Below, in pieces: positions 8,920-18,590 of a DNA stretch of 64,000 nucleotides. Position numbers and translations under genes: made by a program. A model generated the notes under the pieces. It was not told the origin of the DNA. It saw only the letters and a program-made list of their open reading frames with translations, and made no database searches. This DNA is from an uncultured Helicobacter sp. (GTDB lineage Bacteria; Campylobacterota; Campylobacteria; Campylobacterales; Helicobacteraceae), in NCBI GenBank assembly GCA_944326445.1, contig CALVDZ010000008.1, positions 1 to 64,000 on the forward strand, in the 5' to 3' direction. Position 1 is the stretch's first letter, and every line of letters begins with the position of its first letter.

Positions 8920-10677
8920 CTAGCTTATTGGGAAGTTCCCGTGATCTAAGTCTTTGTTATCCACAAAGGGTATATCCGGTGCGCCTTTGGGGCGTGTGGG
9001 GGGAGTAGAGGGATTTGGCATAGAGGCATTGGGTGCGATAGGCTGTGGCTCGATAAAGGGTTTATTGCCCCTGCCATCGCCACCTGTGGGCACGACTTTT
9101 GTCGTCGGATAAGCTATGTGTATATCCTCCTCGCGCAAAAACGCCTCGATAAGCTCGCCTGAAATCGTGCTGCGCAAAGTCATAATCGCATAAGAATTGA
9201 CGTGATACCACAAAGAGATTCTAATCCCATTTGGCTCGAGCATACAAAATGCGCGCGTCTCGAGGTTGATATTGCGCAGTGAAAAGCGATCTTTGAGCCG
9301 CTCCATACGCTTGCGCGTAACCTCTGTGTAGCCTTTGGAGTATTTTTTGCCAATCTCTGTGGCAATACCTAGGGCTTTTTTGTAATTGCTATCAAAGGTT
9401 ATGCTAATATCTATCCCATCCCACACGGTTTTGAGCCCAGCGTGCGTGTAGTTTGCCAAAAGCGTGGTAAAAATGTAGTTATTAGGGATAAAGATAATCC
9501 GCCCGGCACGGCGATTTTCCATATAGGAAGTGAGCGTGATATCCTCATAAATAGTCATACGCAATACCGAGATATCAAGCACATCGCCCACATACACCGC
9601 GCCATCTTTTACCACGCGCACCCTATCGCCCACGTGGATACTGCCCCCTAGCACGATGACAAACCACCCAAGCACGCTCATAAACAAATCCTTCATCGCG
9701 ATCGCCAAACCCGCCGAGGCAAAACCCAAAATCGCCACGAGATAGCTGACATTTTCTAAATACGAAAAAAGCAGGATAATCACAACAAGGCTAAGGTTAA
9801 AGATATTGATGATTTTGTTTGCGGTATAGACGCGGTTGCTATCAAGGATATATTTGCGCAGCGCGATTTTGATAAAAAGCCCGATGAGGAAAATCGCACC
9901 GATGGCTACAAGAATGGAAATCATCTTGATAATCTGCTCTTTTATCTCAGATTCTAATGTAGCGATGATGCTCTCTGTCTCTTTGGCATAGATTCCATAG
10001 GAGGTTTTGAGAATCTCCTTAGCAGATTCTAGGCTTTGGAGCATTTGGAATGCCTCAATACTCTCAATCTGATATTCCTTTGCTTTTTTGGCGATGTTTT
10101 CATCGATATAGTAGTCATTGAGTATCTGGGCTATCTCATAGCGTTGCTTTGCCTTATCGAGGATTTCCTCTAGGCTTTTAGCATTGCTCTCAATTGTGTG
10201 CTGATTTTCTTGCAAGCTTTTGATAAAGGAATAGCCGCTGATGATAAGGATTGGGTTGCTCACATGCGGGACATCTTGGATCTCGGGGAGCTCGAGGAGC
10301 TGGGAGTAGTTTTTGGCATAGGATTCTAAAATATCGCGTTGTCGCTGGAGGGTTTGGAGCGTGTTTTTGTATTGGAGGATTTGTGAGGCGACTCTAGAGC
10401 TCTTATCCTCGATAGATTCTAATCGCTCAAGCTCGCTTTGTGTGCGCGCTATCTCTTGGAGGAGGCTTTCATACGCCTTGATATTGGTGTATTGCTTATA
10501 CCACGCGTTATTACTCTGGGCGATATCTTGGGTTATCTTAGCGAGCTTAGATTCTAAGCTCGGTGCGTCTATGCCCTCATTATTCGTGTTTGTATTGGCG
10601 TTTGCGCCCATATCCGCACCCACACTCGCCCACGCCACACACATAGCGCACAGCACACTTACGACTACTCGCCTCAT
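8920..10677 (-). CDS. Mechanosensitive ion channel, MscS family
   Basis: 585 residues. A signal peptide (residues 1-20) precedes a long alpha-helical, probably coiled-coil periplasmic part (about 35-240). Membrane segments follow at about 248-272 and 287-345, the last being the Gly/Ala-rich pore helix (AILGFASAGLAIAMKDLF), then a VRVVKDGAVYVGDVLDI beta domain and a cytosolic C-terminal domain with a Pro-rich tail. The family releases solutes on hypo-osmotic shock. Equivalent in position to HP0284. The ATG has GAGGATTAGGC upstream, and there is 17 bp to aroB. Confidence 0.9.
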   Translation of the reverse strand: MRRVVVSVLCAMCVAWASVGADMGANANTNTNNEGIDAPSLESKLAKITQDIAQSNNAWYKQYTNIKAYESLLQEIARTQSELERLESIEDKSSRVASQILQYKNTLQTLQRQRDILESYAKNYSQLLELPEIQDVPHVSNPILIISGYSFIKSLQENQHTIESNAKSLEEILDKAKQRYEIAQILNDYYIDENIAKKAKEYQIESIEAFQMLQSLESAKEILKTSYGIYAKETESIIATLESEIKEQIIKMISILVAIGAIFLIGLFIKIALRKYILDSNRVYTANKIINIFNLSLVVIILLFSYLENVSYLVAILGFASAGLAIAMKDLFMSVLGWFVIVLGGSIHVGDRVRVVKDGAVYVGDVLDISVLRMTIYEDITLTSYMENRRAGRIIFIPNNYIFTTLLANYTHAGLKTVWDGIDISITFDSNYKKALGIATEIGKKYSKGYTEVTRKRMERLKDRFSLRNINLETRAFCMLEPNGIRISLWYHVNSYAIMTLRSTISGELIEAFLREEDIHIAYPTTKVVPTGGDGRGNKPFIEPQPIAPNASMPNPSTPPTRPKGAPDIPFVDNKDLDHGNFPIS

Positions 10678-10694
10678 CGCCTAATCCTCTTTTG

Positions 10695-11744
10695 TCATTT
10701 GCTATATTGCTCTAGCACTTCCATCACGATTTCTTTAGGGATATCATCGCGCATACACACACCGCCGATATGCACAGGCAGCACAAAAGTGATCTTGCAA
10801 TCCCTGCTCTTTTTGTCTAAGAAAAACTTCTCCCAAAACTCCCTAACATCGGCTATTTTGTAGGAAGTTGGAAGGTTATAGAACTCTAAGAGTGCCTTGA
10901 TACTCTCGCGCTCTTCTTGGCTTATGAGCGAGAGTTTAAAGGCGAGATCGTTTGCCATACACATACCTATGGCTACACACTCGCCGTGCAGATAGCCCCT
11001 ATAGTGCGTGAGATTCTCTATCACATGCCCAAAGGTATGCCCATAATTAAGTGCAGCGCGCAAGCCCTGCTCTTTTTCGTCCTTGCTCACCACCATAGCC
11101 TTTATCTCTATGCTTTTAGCGATGGCATACTCTAGGCTTTGGGTATCTTGCAAGCACGCGCCCTGCAAGTAGGCAAAAAACTCCTTATCAAAGCACACCG
11201 CCATTTTGATAATCTCCGCCACCCCCGCGCTAAACTCCCTTGAATCTAGCGTGGAAAGCAAGTTGGTATAGGCATACACGGCTTTTGGCTGATGAAAAAG
11301 CCCGATGAGATTCTTCCCAAAGGCATTATTGATCCCACACTTCCCACCCACGCTAGAATCTACCTGTGCTAAAAGTGTGGTGGGAATCTGGACAAACTCC
11401 ACGCCACGCTGATAAATCCCGCTCACAAAACCCACGATATCGCCCACTACTCCGCCGCCAAGTGCCACAAAGAGCGAGTTTCTATCAAGCTTATGCGTGA
11501 AAGCACACTCCAAAATATACTCCACGCTCCTTAAGTCCTTATACGCCTCGCCATCGGGGATAATGCACACATACACTTCCTTTGCCACAATCTTTGGCAA
11601 AATGCTAGAGAGGTGCAGCCCGGCGACTTTGGGATTTGAGACGACAAGCACCTTGCCATTATGCGTGAGTGGCTCTAGATTCTGTATGTTAGTAATATAC
11701 ACGGGGTATTGCTTAGTGGGGGTGTTTATGATGATTTCTCGCAT
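10695..11744 (-). CDS. aroB: 3-Dehydroquinate synthase
   Basis: Second step of the shikimate pathway: NAD- and metal-dependent cyclisation of DAHP to 3-dehydroquinate. The 349 residues are a usual length. The NAD-binding GGGVVGD, the PTTLLAQVDSSVGGK segment and the metal-ligand region LNYGHTFGHVIE are all present. The ATG at 11744 follows AAGGATTGCCTA. It is the upstream member of the run aroB-MscS-mtaB-ftsH-like, all on the minus strand with small gaps or overlaps. Confidence 0.97.
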   Translation of the reverse strand: MREIIINTPTKQYPVYITNIQNLEPLTHNGKVLVVSNPKVAGLHLSSILPKIVAKEVYVCIIPDGEAYKDLRSVEYILECAFTHKLDRNSLFVALGGGVVGDIVGFVSGIYQRGVEFVQIPTTLLAQVDSSVGGKCGINNAFGKNLIGLFHQPKAVYAYTNLLSTLDSREFSAGVAEIIKMAVCFDKEFFAYLQGACLQDTQSLEYAIAKSIEIKAMVVSKDEKEQGLRAALNYGHTFGHVIENLTHYRGYLHGECVAIGMCMANDLAFKLSLISQEERESIKALLEFYNLPTSYKIADVREFWEKFFLDKKSRDCKITFVLPVHIGGVCMRDDIPKEIVMEVLEQYSK

Positions 11745-11765
11745 TAGGCAATCCTTTTTGGTGGG

Positions 11766-13235
11766 TTAATAGGGGATAAAAATCTGTGGGTTTGTATCAA
11801 GCCCGAGCGAGAGGCGTTGAGAATCCATCGAGCCAAAGGCAAAGAGGCGCATTTGGGTAATGCTGCTATCAAAGGGCACAAACTGCAAATACACTTCGTG
11901 CGAGCCCTGCAAAAACAAAATGGGATTGTGCGAGCTAGAATAAGTAATCTCTGGCTTTTGTGAAAAAATCTTGCCGAGATTCTCGATATTATTTAGCAAT
12001 GTGCGCTGGTGCTCTGAATCTGGGTTAAAATCATAGAATCTCGTCGTGATATGAAGCTGCTTAGAGATATCAAACATTGCTGAAGCGATGTTTTCGCCCT
12101 TTTGCAAGCCCTCATCGACGACTAGGAAGCTCTTTTGCACCTCTGCTAGACGCTTATAGCCCGTCTTTAGCACCGGTGTGTTGGCTTGGTAGAGGGCTTG
12201 GCGATGGGCGCGCGGGACAAAAAGCGCGTGGCTTAGCACAATGAGCCCCGGACGCTTTTTGCAGTCTTTGTGAATCTGGGCGCAAAAGTCGTTGTTGTCA
12301 TAGATGAAATGTATCTCGATCTTTGGGGCTTGGTGGGCGCGGATAGATTCTAAAAGTGCGAAATTGCTAGGATTTAGCACAAAAATGCGGAGTTTGTCGC
12401 TTTTGATATGCGTGTGCAAAAAGAGCGCGTCCTCTATATCATCTAGCACGGACTGCACGCTAGAGCGGCTCGCATCGACATACAAAAATATATCCTTGCC
12501 AAAGGGTGCTGGAAACTGCCCGATATCACTTTTGGCGCTGCGATAAATCTCGCTTAGCACTACAGAATCTCCCGCCACAAGCAGCACATCATTTGGCTGG
12601 ATCACTAATGTATGCGTGGCGAGGATAAACTCCGCGCGGCGATAAATCCCCACGATACGCCATTTTTTTTGCTGGATAGAGCCTATGTGGCGGTAGGCAA
12701 AGATACTCCCCGGCGGGATAGCGATCTCCATCAGCTCGCCCTGCTCTAGCCCAAAGCCGCGCGGTATGAGCGGGACATTGGCAAGGCGTTGGGTGAGGCG
12801 GTTTGCTACTAAGTGTTCAGAATCTATCACGATGAGATTGGGATCTATCGCGCCTTTTAAACGCAAATCCTCGCGTAGCAGCACGACATTGTTATTGCCC
12901 TCAGTCGTGTGGATGGTAAATTCGTGGTTGTTAAAGAGCACGATACGCACTTTGGCATTAAACTTGCGGATAAGCTCATAGAGCACAAAACGCTCCTTTG
13001 GCTCATCAATCACGATAAAGACATCTTGGATATCGCTCCCACACAGAGATTCTAATCGAAACGCTGAAGTGTAGTCAAAGCAATGGGTTTCTATGGAAGT
13101 GGGGATAGAGGCTGGGAGCATCGTGCTATCCTTGCACACGATGGCGTAGGCGTTGTTGCTAAAATATTGGGTGATGATTTTTTGGATAAAGATTTTTGCT
13201 ACAATGCCATCGGCAAAAACAAGCGTTTTTTTCAA
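11766..13235 (-). CDS. COG3400-like protein with RCK/TrkA-C-type domain (HP0282-like)
   Basis: About 489 residues, cytosolic. The centre (about 185-275) contains GELMEIAIPPGSIFAYRHI followed by VIQPNDVLLVAGDSVVL, the pattern of the TrkA-C domain that binds ligands in potassium-channel regulators. The N-terminal part resembles a Rossmann/RCK nucleotide fold. Function unproven; potassium or cell-volume regulation is plausible beside an MscS channel. A longer in-frame ATG at 13406 would overlap tgt by 53 bp, so I prefer TTG at 13235, which has AGAAGGA at the right distance and gives the start MKKTLVFADG. Confidence 0.75.
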   Translation of the reverse strand: MKKTLVFADGIVAKIFIQKIITQYFSNNAYAIVCKDSTMLPASIPTSIETHCFDYTSAFRLESLCGSDIQDVFIVIDEPKERFVLYELIRKFNAKVRIVLFNNHEFTIHTTEGNNNVVLLREDLRLKGAIDPNLIVIDSEHLVANRLTQRLANVPLIPRGFGLEQGELMEIAIPPGSIFAYRHIGSIQQKKWRIVGIYRRAEFILATHTLVIQPNDVLLVAGDSVVLSEIYRSAKSDIGQFPAPFGKDIFLYVDASRSSVQSVLDDIEDALFLHTHIKSDKLRIFVLNPSNFALLESIRAHQAPKIEIHFIYDNNDFCAQIHKDCKKRPGLIVLSHALFVPRAHRQALYQANTPVLKTGYKRLAEVQKSFLVVDEGLQKGENIASAMFDISKQLHITTRFYDFNPDSEHQRTLLNNIENLGKIFSQKPEITYSSSHNPILFLQGSHEVYLQFVPFDSSITQMRLFAFGSMDSQRLSLGLDTNPQIFIPY

Positions 13236-13353
13236 ACCAAATCCTTCTAGCCACAGGGGTAAATTTGGCGTATTATAGGAAGCTAAGACTAAAGAGCCTC
13301 TGAAATCAATAAATTTAATATAAGTTTGGATTTTAAGGAATAAAGGAGAGTGT

Positions 13354-14484
13354 ATGCAGGTGCGTATTGATGGGCGAGATTCACACGCTAGAGCACTCAC
13401 GCTCACGCTCGCTCACGGGGAGATTCACACGCCTATCTTTATGCCTGTGGGCACACAGGGCTGTATCAAAGCCCTAGATAGCTATGATATCTCCCACCAT
13501 TTGCGCGCCCCCATAATCCTCGCAAACACCTACCATATGTATCTGCGCTGTGGGATTGAGAAGCTAAAAGCCCTTGGGGGGATTCACAACTTTGCCAACT
13601 TTGGAGGCAATTATTTGAGCGATAGTGGGGGATTCCAAGCCTTTAGCCTCGGGAGCAATGTGGCTTTGTATGAAAATGGCGTGGAGTTCAAATCCCATAT
13701 CGATGGGAGCAAGCACCTCTTTACCCCCCAAAAAGTGCTTGAGATTCAATACGCGCTCAATAGCGATATTATGATGGTGCTTGATGATCTCGTGGGGCTG
13801 CCCGCACCTAGGGAGCGTATCATAGAATCTATTGAGCGCACGAGTGCGTGGGCGCGCACAAGCCTTGAGTATCATCTGCGCCAAAAGAGTGAGGGCAACG
13901 CACGCACTAACCATCTCTTTGCGATTGTGCAAGGTGGCACGGATACGAGCTTGCGTGCGCAATCTGCTCTAAGCCTCACGGCGATGGAGGAGTTTGACGG
14001 ATACGCCATAGGGGGCTTGGCAGTGGGAGAGAGCGCGCAAGAGATGTATGACACGATAGAATCCACCATCCCCTACCTGCCTAGCGACAAACCGCGCTAT
14101 CTGATGGGCGTGGGCACGCCCCAAAATATCCTAGAGGCTATCGAGCGGGGCGTGGATATGTTTGATTGCGTGATGCCCACGCGCAATGCACGCAATGCCA
14201 CGCTTTTCACAAACCTTGGCAAGATTCATATCAAAAACGCACGATTTGGGCTTGATAGCGCACCGCTAGATTCAGAGTGTAGCTGCCACACCTGCCAAAA
14301 CTACTCGCGCGCGTATCTCCACCACCTCTACAAAAGCGGGGAGATGACTTACTATCGCCTTGCCTCAATCCACAATCTGCATTTTTATCTCACACTTGTG
14401 CGCGAGGCTAGAGAGGCGATTTTGCGCCAAGAATTTCACACCTACAAAGCCAAAAAGCTAGAATCTCTACAAACCCTGCGCTAA
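13354..14484 (+). CDS. tgt: Queuine tRNA-ribosyltransferase
   Basis: Exchanges guanine-34 for the queuine precursor preQ1 in GUN-anticodon tRNAs. The 376 residues include DSGGFQAFSLG, the CVMPTRNARNATLFT substrate loop, and the zinc site CSCHTCQNYSRAYLHHL starting at about residue 309. The ATG has AAAGGAG just upstream. It is transcribed divergently from the RCK-like gene, an arrangement I recall in H. pylori (HP0281/HP0282). Confidence 0.96.
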   Translation: MQVRIDGRDSHARALTLTLAHGEIHTPIFMPVGTQGCIKALDSYDISHHLRAPIILANTYHMYLRCGIEKLKALGGIHNFANFGGNYLSDSGGFQAFSLGSNVALYENGVEFKSHIDGSKHLFTPQKVLEIQYALNSDIMMVLDDLVGLPAPRERIIESIERTSAWARTSLEYHLRQKSEGNARTNHLFAIVQGGTDTSLRAQSALSLTAMEEFDGYAIGGLAVGESAQEMYDTIESTIPYLPSDKPRYLMGVGTPQNILEAIERGVDMFDCVMPTRNARNATLFTNLGKIHIKNARFGLDSAPLDSECSCHTCQNYSRAYLHHLYKSGEMTYYRLASIHNLHFYLTLVREAREAILRQEFHTYKAKKLESLQTLR

Positions 14485-14680
14485 GGCACACCCACTAAGC
14501 ACCTCCCTAAGCTCGCCCCCACACTGTCACTTCTTAAGAATCTAAGCATTATAGAATCTCTTTTTAGATTCTGTTGTGTATGTGCGCAGCGGGGCGGAGG
14601 ATTCACCACTCTTTATTACACAGAGTTTATGAGACAATCCCGCGACTAAGAATCTAAAATCCCCGCATACAAAAATATCA

Positions 14681-14697
14681 AAACACATATTGTGTTT
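14681..14697 (+). promoter_or_regulatory. Operator-like palindrome, copy 1
   Basis: AAACACA-TAT-TGTGTTT, a perfect 7-bp dyad. It lies in a direct repeat starting AAAAATATC at 14671 that recurs exactly 52 bp downstream. Likely binding site of a dimeric regulator of metE. Confidence 0.65.
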
Positions 14698-14731
14698 GTT
14701 ACTTTTTGTATCAGTGAATCTAAAAAATATC

Positions 14732-14750
14732 AAAACACATATTGTGTTTT
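14732..14750 (+). promoter_or_regulatory. Operator-like palindrome, copy 2
   Basis: AAAACACA-TAT-TGTGTTTT, a perfect 8-bp dyad, 53 bp before the metE ATG. Together with copy 1 it forms two sites five helical turns apart, suiting cooperative binding or repression by looping. Confidence 0.65.
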
Positions 14751-14802
14751 AAAAAAATTATGCAATAATGCCTCTAAACAAATTTCACTTCAAAGGATTG
14801 CA

Positions 14803-17088
14803 ATGAGTAGTATCATCGGATTTCCGCGTATTGGACAAAATAGAGAGCTTAAAAAAGCCCTAGAGAGCTTTTGGGCGGGGAAGTGTAGCCAAAGTGAGCT
14901 AGAGAGTGTGGCAAAAGATTTGCGTGCTAAGCATTGGGAAGCACAAAAGCACCTTGATTTTGTGTGTGTCAATGACTTTAGCTATTATGACAATGTGCTT
15001 GATCTCGCCTATGCGTTGGGGGCAAAACCTGCGAGATTTAGAGAGCTTAGCGGGCTAGAGGGGTATTTTGCTATGGCGAGAGGACACACAAAGGGCGTGG
15101 CGTGCGAGATGACAAAGTGGTTTAACACCAACTACCACTATGTCGTGCCAGAGCTTAGCGAAAATGATAGCTATGTGGCGAATGTGGATTCTATCCGCGC
15201 TCAATATAATGAGGCTAAAGCCCTTGGGTTTAAGCCAAAAATCTCGCTCATTGGGCTTTTTACGCTTTTTGGACTAAGTAAGATTGTAAGCGGCGAGCCA
15301 CAAGCGATTTTTTCTAAACTCAAAAGTGCCTATCTTGATTTAATCGATGAGATTGCTAAGCTAGATTCTGAAGTGGTGGTGGAGTTTAGCGAGCCTATCT
15401 TTGTGCGAGGGTTTGGGGGCGAAAATGCGGTTTTTAAAGAGCTCGCGTGCGTGTATGAGAGAGATGTGATCACTTGCATTTATGATTCCATTGGCAAAAA
15501 GGGCATTAAGGCGATTGTAACCACCTTTTTTGAGCATAGCAACGAACTCACAGAAATCCTGCTAAACACAGGCATTTATGGTATCGGACTAGATTTTCTA
15601 GCGGGGAGTAAAAACACACAAGCCCTAGAGCTTATCGCTAAAAGTGATAAAGTCCTCTTTGCCGGGCTTATTGATGGACGCAACATTTGGGTGGCGGATT
15701 TGGATTCTAAACTCAAAACTTTAGAATCTATTGCGGCGATTGTGCCAAAGAATCGTATCGTGCTAAGCACTTCTTGCTCCCTGCTCCATGTGCCTTTTGG
15801 CAAGGACGATGAGCACAAAATTAATTCACAAATCCTAAGTTGGATTAGCTTTGCTAAAGAAAAGCTTGAAGAATTGCGTGTGCTAGAGGATTTATTCCAA
15901 AATGGCGTAAGTGGGGCTAGTGGGGCTAGCAAAGAATTTTTAGAATCTAATAAGGCCATCAATGCTACCCGCAGGACTTCAGAAAAGACAAATAACAAAG
16001 CCGTGCGTGAGCGCGTGAGTGCCAACACCCTAAAAGTGCGTGATGTCGCCTTTAAAGAACGCATTAAGATTCAAAGAAGGGAGCTAGGCTATCCAGATTT
16101 AGCCACCACGACGATTGGCTCATTCCCCCAAACACCAGAGCTTAGGGCATTGCGACTTGGCTTTAAAAAGGGCGAGATCACTAAAGAATCTTATGAAAGC
16201 GGGATAAAGGAATATATCAAAGACTGCGTGGCATTCCAAGAGGAAATCGGGCTAGATATTTTGGTGCATGGCGAGCCAGAGCGAAACGATATGGTGGAGT
16301 ATTTTGGCGAGCAGCTTGAGGGCTTTGTGTTTAGCCAAAATGGTTGGGTGCAAAGCTATGGTAGCCGATGTGTCAAGCCTCCTATCATCTTTGGCGATGT
16401 GGCACGCCCTAGGGCAATGACGCTAGAGTGGATACAATACGCTCAAAGCCTCACAAGTAAAGTTATGAAAGGTATGCTAACAGGACCGGTAACAATCCTA
16501 AACTGGAGCTTTGTGCGTGATGATTTGAGCCGCGCTCAAGTGTGTGAGCAAATCGCCCTAGCCATTGCTGATGAGATTGATGATCTCCAAAAAGGTGGGG
16601 TTAGGATTATTCAAGTTGATGAAGCAGCGTTTAAAGAGGGTTATCCCTTGCGTGCTGAAAATATCAAAGAATACGAGCAGTGGGCACTAGAGTGCTTTAA
16701 AATCTCAACAGCAGTAGCGAGGGCAAATACGCAGATTCACACACATATGTGCTATAGCGAGTTTAATGATATCATTAAAACCATCGAGGCAATGGATGCC
16801 GATGTCATCAGCATAGAAACCGCACGCAGTGGCAATGAACTCCTCAAAGTCTTTAAGCAAGTGGGCTACACGCACGAGGTGGGACCGGGAGTGTATGACA
16901 TACATAGCCCCAGAATCCCCAGTGTAGAGGAGATTATCACACAGATTAGGGCACTCTTAGAAGTGCTACCCAAAGAGCAGTTGTGGATAAATCCTGATTG
17001 TGGATTGAAAACACGCAAGTGGGAGGAAGTCAAGCCCAGCCTTAAAAATATGGTGGAGGCAGTCAAAGCGGTGCGAGGCGAGCTCTAA
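14803..17088 (+). CDS. metE: Cobalamin-independent methionine synthase
   Basis: Transfers a methyl group from methyl-tetrahydrofolate polyglutamate to homocysteine to make methionine. The 761 residues match the family length. The C-terminal half carries the zinc ligands H648, C650, E672 and C733, plus TTIGSFPQT, HGEPERNDMVEYF and MLTGPVTILNWSF. The ATG at 14803 is selected by AAAGGA six bases upstream; the longer frame to 14692 would run through the palindromic operators. metF follows after 12 bp, so the pair makes and uses the methyl donor as one unit. The operators indicate repression or activation by methionine status. Confidence 0.97.
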   Translation: MSSIIGFPRIGQNRELKKALESFWAGKCSQSELESVAKDLRAKHWEAQKHLDFVCVNDFSYYDNVLDLAYALGAKPARFRELSGLEGYFAMARGHTKGVACEMTKWFNTNYHYVVPELSENDSYVANVDSIRAQYNEAKALGFKPKISLIGLFTLFGLSKIVSGEPQAIFSKLKSAYLDLIDEIAKLDSEVVVEFSEPIFVRGFGGENAVFKELACVYERDVITCIYDSIGKKGIKAIVTTFFEHSNELTEILLNTGIYGIGLDFLAGSKNTQALELIAKSDKVLFAGLIDGRNIWVADLDSKLKTLESIAAIVPKNRIVLSTSCSLLHVPFGKDDEHKINSQILSWISFAKEKLEELRVLEDLFQNGVSGASGASKEFLESNKAINATRRTSEKTNNKAVRERVSANTLKVRDVAFKERIKIQRRELGYPDLATTTIGSFPQTPELRALRLGFKKGEITKESYESGIKEYIKDCVAFQEEIGLDILVHGEPERNDMVEYFGEQLEGFVFSQNGWVQSYGSRCVKPPIIFGDVARPRAMTLEWIQYAQSLTSKVMKGMLTGPVTILNWSFVRDDLSRAQVCEQIALAIADEIDDLQKGGVRIIQVDEAAFKEGYPLRAENIKEYEQWALECFKISTAVARANTQIHTHMCYSEFNDIIKTIEAMDADVISIETARSGNELLKVFKQVGYTHEVGPGVYDIHSPRIPSVEEIITQIRALLEVLPKEQLWINPDCGLKTRKWEEVKPSLKNMVEAVKAVRGEL

Positions 17089-17100
17089 AAGGTGGCGCGT

Positions 17101-18111
17101 ATGCCTACAACGCCAAGCCTAGAATCCACGCAGCCACTAGATTCTGTGCTTAAAAGTCGTGATTGTGCGCTAGATTCTGTGTGCGCAGCGGGTTCTATGG
17201 TAGCAGATTCTATGATAGAGACGCTCATTAGGGATTTGCATACCAATAAGCCGTTTTTAAGTCTTGAGGTTACCCCGCCACTTGCGGGCGCGCTTAAAGG
17301 GAGCAAGGAGATAGAGAGCCTCTGTGCGCTCTCACGCGAGATCCCTATTAATGCCCTTGTCTGCACAGATTCGCCCCTAGCGAGGTTTAAACCAAGCTCC
17401 ATTCTAAGCTCTATTAAGATTCAAAACCTCACCCAAAAGCCCCTTATTTGCACGCTTTCTATGCGTGATCGCAATTCTATCGCGCTGTGTGGGGATATTT
17501 TGGCGGCAAACGAGTTTGATTTACGCGCGTTTTTGTGTCTCACGGGCGATCCCATTAAACTCGGGGATTGCGCGCAAACTAAGGGCGTGTTTGAGGAAAA
17601 CTCGCTTGGGCTAGTGCGTATTATTAGCGAGCTTAACGCAGGCAGGGCGATAAATGGCAAGCCGCTCCAAACGCCTGCTAAGCCCATTTATAGCTTCCAA
17701 GTCATCAACTCCTATGCCAACAACCTCCAATCGCTCAAAACCAAAATGCGCAAAAAAATCGCCCAAGGCGGCGTGCAGGCACTCTTTACCCAGCCCGTGT
17801 ATTCTATAGAAGTGGCGGAGTTTTTGTGTGAAAGCCTAGAGGAGCTAAACGCCGAGTATGGCACGCATACCACGCTCATCTTTGGATTTTTCCCTGTGGT
17901 GAGCTATAAAGTCGCGCTTTTTTTGCGCGACAAGCTCCCGGGTGTGTTTATCCCAGAGTCGTGGATAGCGCGGCTTGAGGCGGCTAGGGATCGCGAGTAT
18001 AAAGTGGGTGTGGAGCTATCATCTAAGTTGCTAGCGGAGCTGCGCGGCTTGCACGATAAAATACATTTTATGAGTGCCAACAAATTAGAGCTTGTGCGGG
18101 AGTTTTATTAG
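17101..18111 (+). CDS. metF: Methylenetetrahydrofolate reductase
   Basis: FAD enzyme reducing 5,10-methylene-THF to 5-methyl-THF, the MetE donor. About 336 residues with a TIM-barrel pattern: FLSLEVTPP at the catalytic Glu, FLCLTGDP, and TQPVYS in the substrate region. The ATG at 17101 is eight bases after AAAAGG; a GTG at 17092 is too close to it. The first 37 residues are unlike the family and are made largely from heptamer DNA (LDSVLKS, ALDSVC, VADS); the canonical protein would begin at MIETLIRDL (about residue 38). The extension may be real or the true start may be internal. Confidence 0.88.
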   Translation: MPTTPSLESTQPLDSVLKSRDCALDSVCAAGSMVADSMIETLIRDLHTNKPFLSLEVTPPLAGALKGSKEIESLCALSREIPINALVCTDSPLARFKPSSILSSIKIQNLTQKPLICTLSMRDRNSIALCGDILAANEFDLRAFLCLTGDPIKLGDCAQTKGVFEENSLGLVRIISELNAGRAINGKPLQTPAKPIYSFQVINSYANNLQSLKTKMRKKIAQGGVQALFTQPVYSIEVAEFLCESLEELNAEYGTHTTLIFGFFPVVSYKVALFLRDKLPGVFIPESWIARLEAARDREYKVGVELSSKLLAELRGLHDKIHFMSANKLELVREFY

Positions 18112-18141
18112 ATTTCTGTATGTGAGCATTTTGGGACGCGT

Positions 18142-18579
18142 ATGCAGAAAAAAGTGGAGAGTATCTCGCAGTGGAAGCAGACGGGGCAAAGAGCAAGTTT
18201 AGGCAGGATATCGACGCGAGTGGGTGCGCGCGTCAAAAGTGGCAGTATAGGCGGGCATAAGTTTATATTTGGCGAGCGAGGGAGGTTTGGCGTGCGTCCA
18301 TATGTGTGTTTTGGCTATGGTGCTACAAAAAGCGTAGCATACAATATGGGCGCGGATGTGCTGTATAATATCATCGATAACACAAACAAAATCTTTGGTG
18401 TCTTTGCCAGCGTGGCTATCGGCGGGGAAACTTGGGTGGCAAATGGCAAAGACTACAAGCCAAATGGGGGCAAAGGCGAGGCGTATGGGAATTTTCAAAC
18501 AATCCTTACTATCAACGCCACCAAAACCACGATGCGCCGCCCCTATGCTCTAAGCCTTGCCTATACTTACAACTTCTAG
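18142..18579 (+). pseudogene. Fragment of a Helicobacter outer-membrane protein (HP_OMP-like)
   Basis: 145 codons without a signal peptide. Residues from about 45 on resemble the C-terminal beta-barrel of Helicobacter OMPs (GADVLYNIIDN, FGVFASVAIGGETW, ending in LSLAYTYNF with a terminal Phe). Family members are much longer and exported, so this looks like the 3' remnant of a deleted gene. The ATG at 18142 has only a weak GGGACG upstream. It lies between metF and bioD, and the strong bioD ribosome site overlaps its stop. Confidence 0.6.
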
Positions 18580-18590
18580 AAGGAGGTGCT

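Larger units (their letters stand above)
14485..14802 (+). other. 318-bp gene-free stretch between tgt and metE
   Basis: It contains a short AGAATCT-CTTTTT-AGATTCT hairpin (14553-14572), a possible but weak tgt terminator, then two copies of a palindromic operator-like repeat (separate entries) and an AT-rich metE leader ending in AAAGGA. No open frame of interest. The promoter -10 probably lies in the AT-rich 14751-14770 segment, but I cannot fix it. Confidence 0.6.

Noticed and set aside
14553..14572. Strong terminator after tgt
   Set aside because: The AGAATCT/AGATTCT dyad arises often here because both heptamers are abundant, and no U-run follows; mentioned only as weak.
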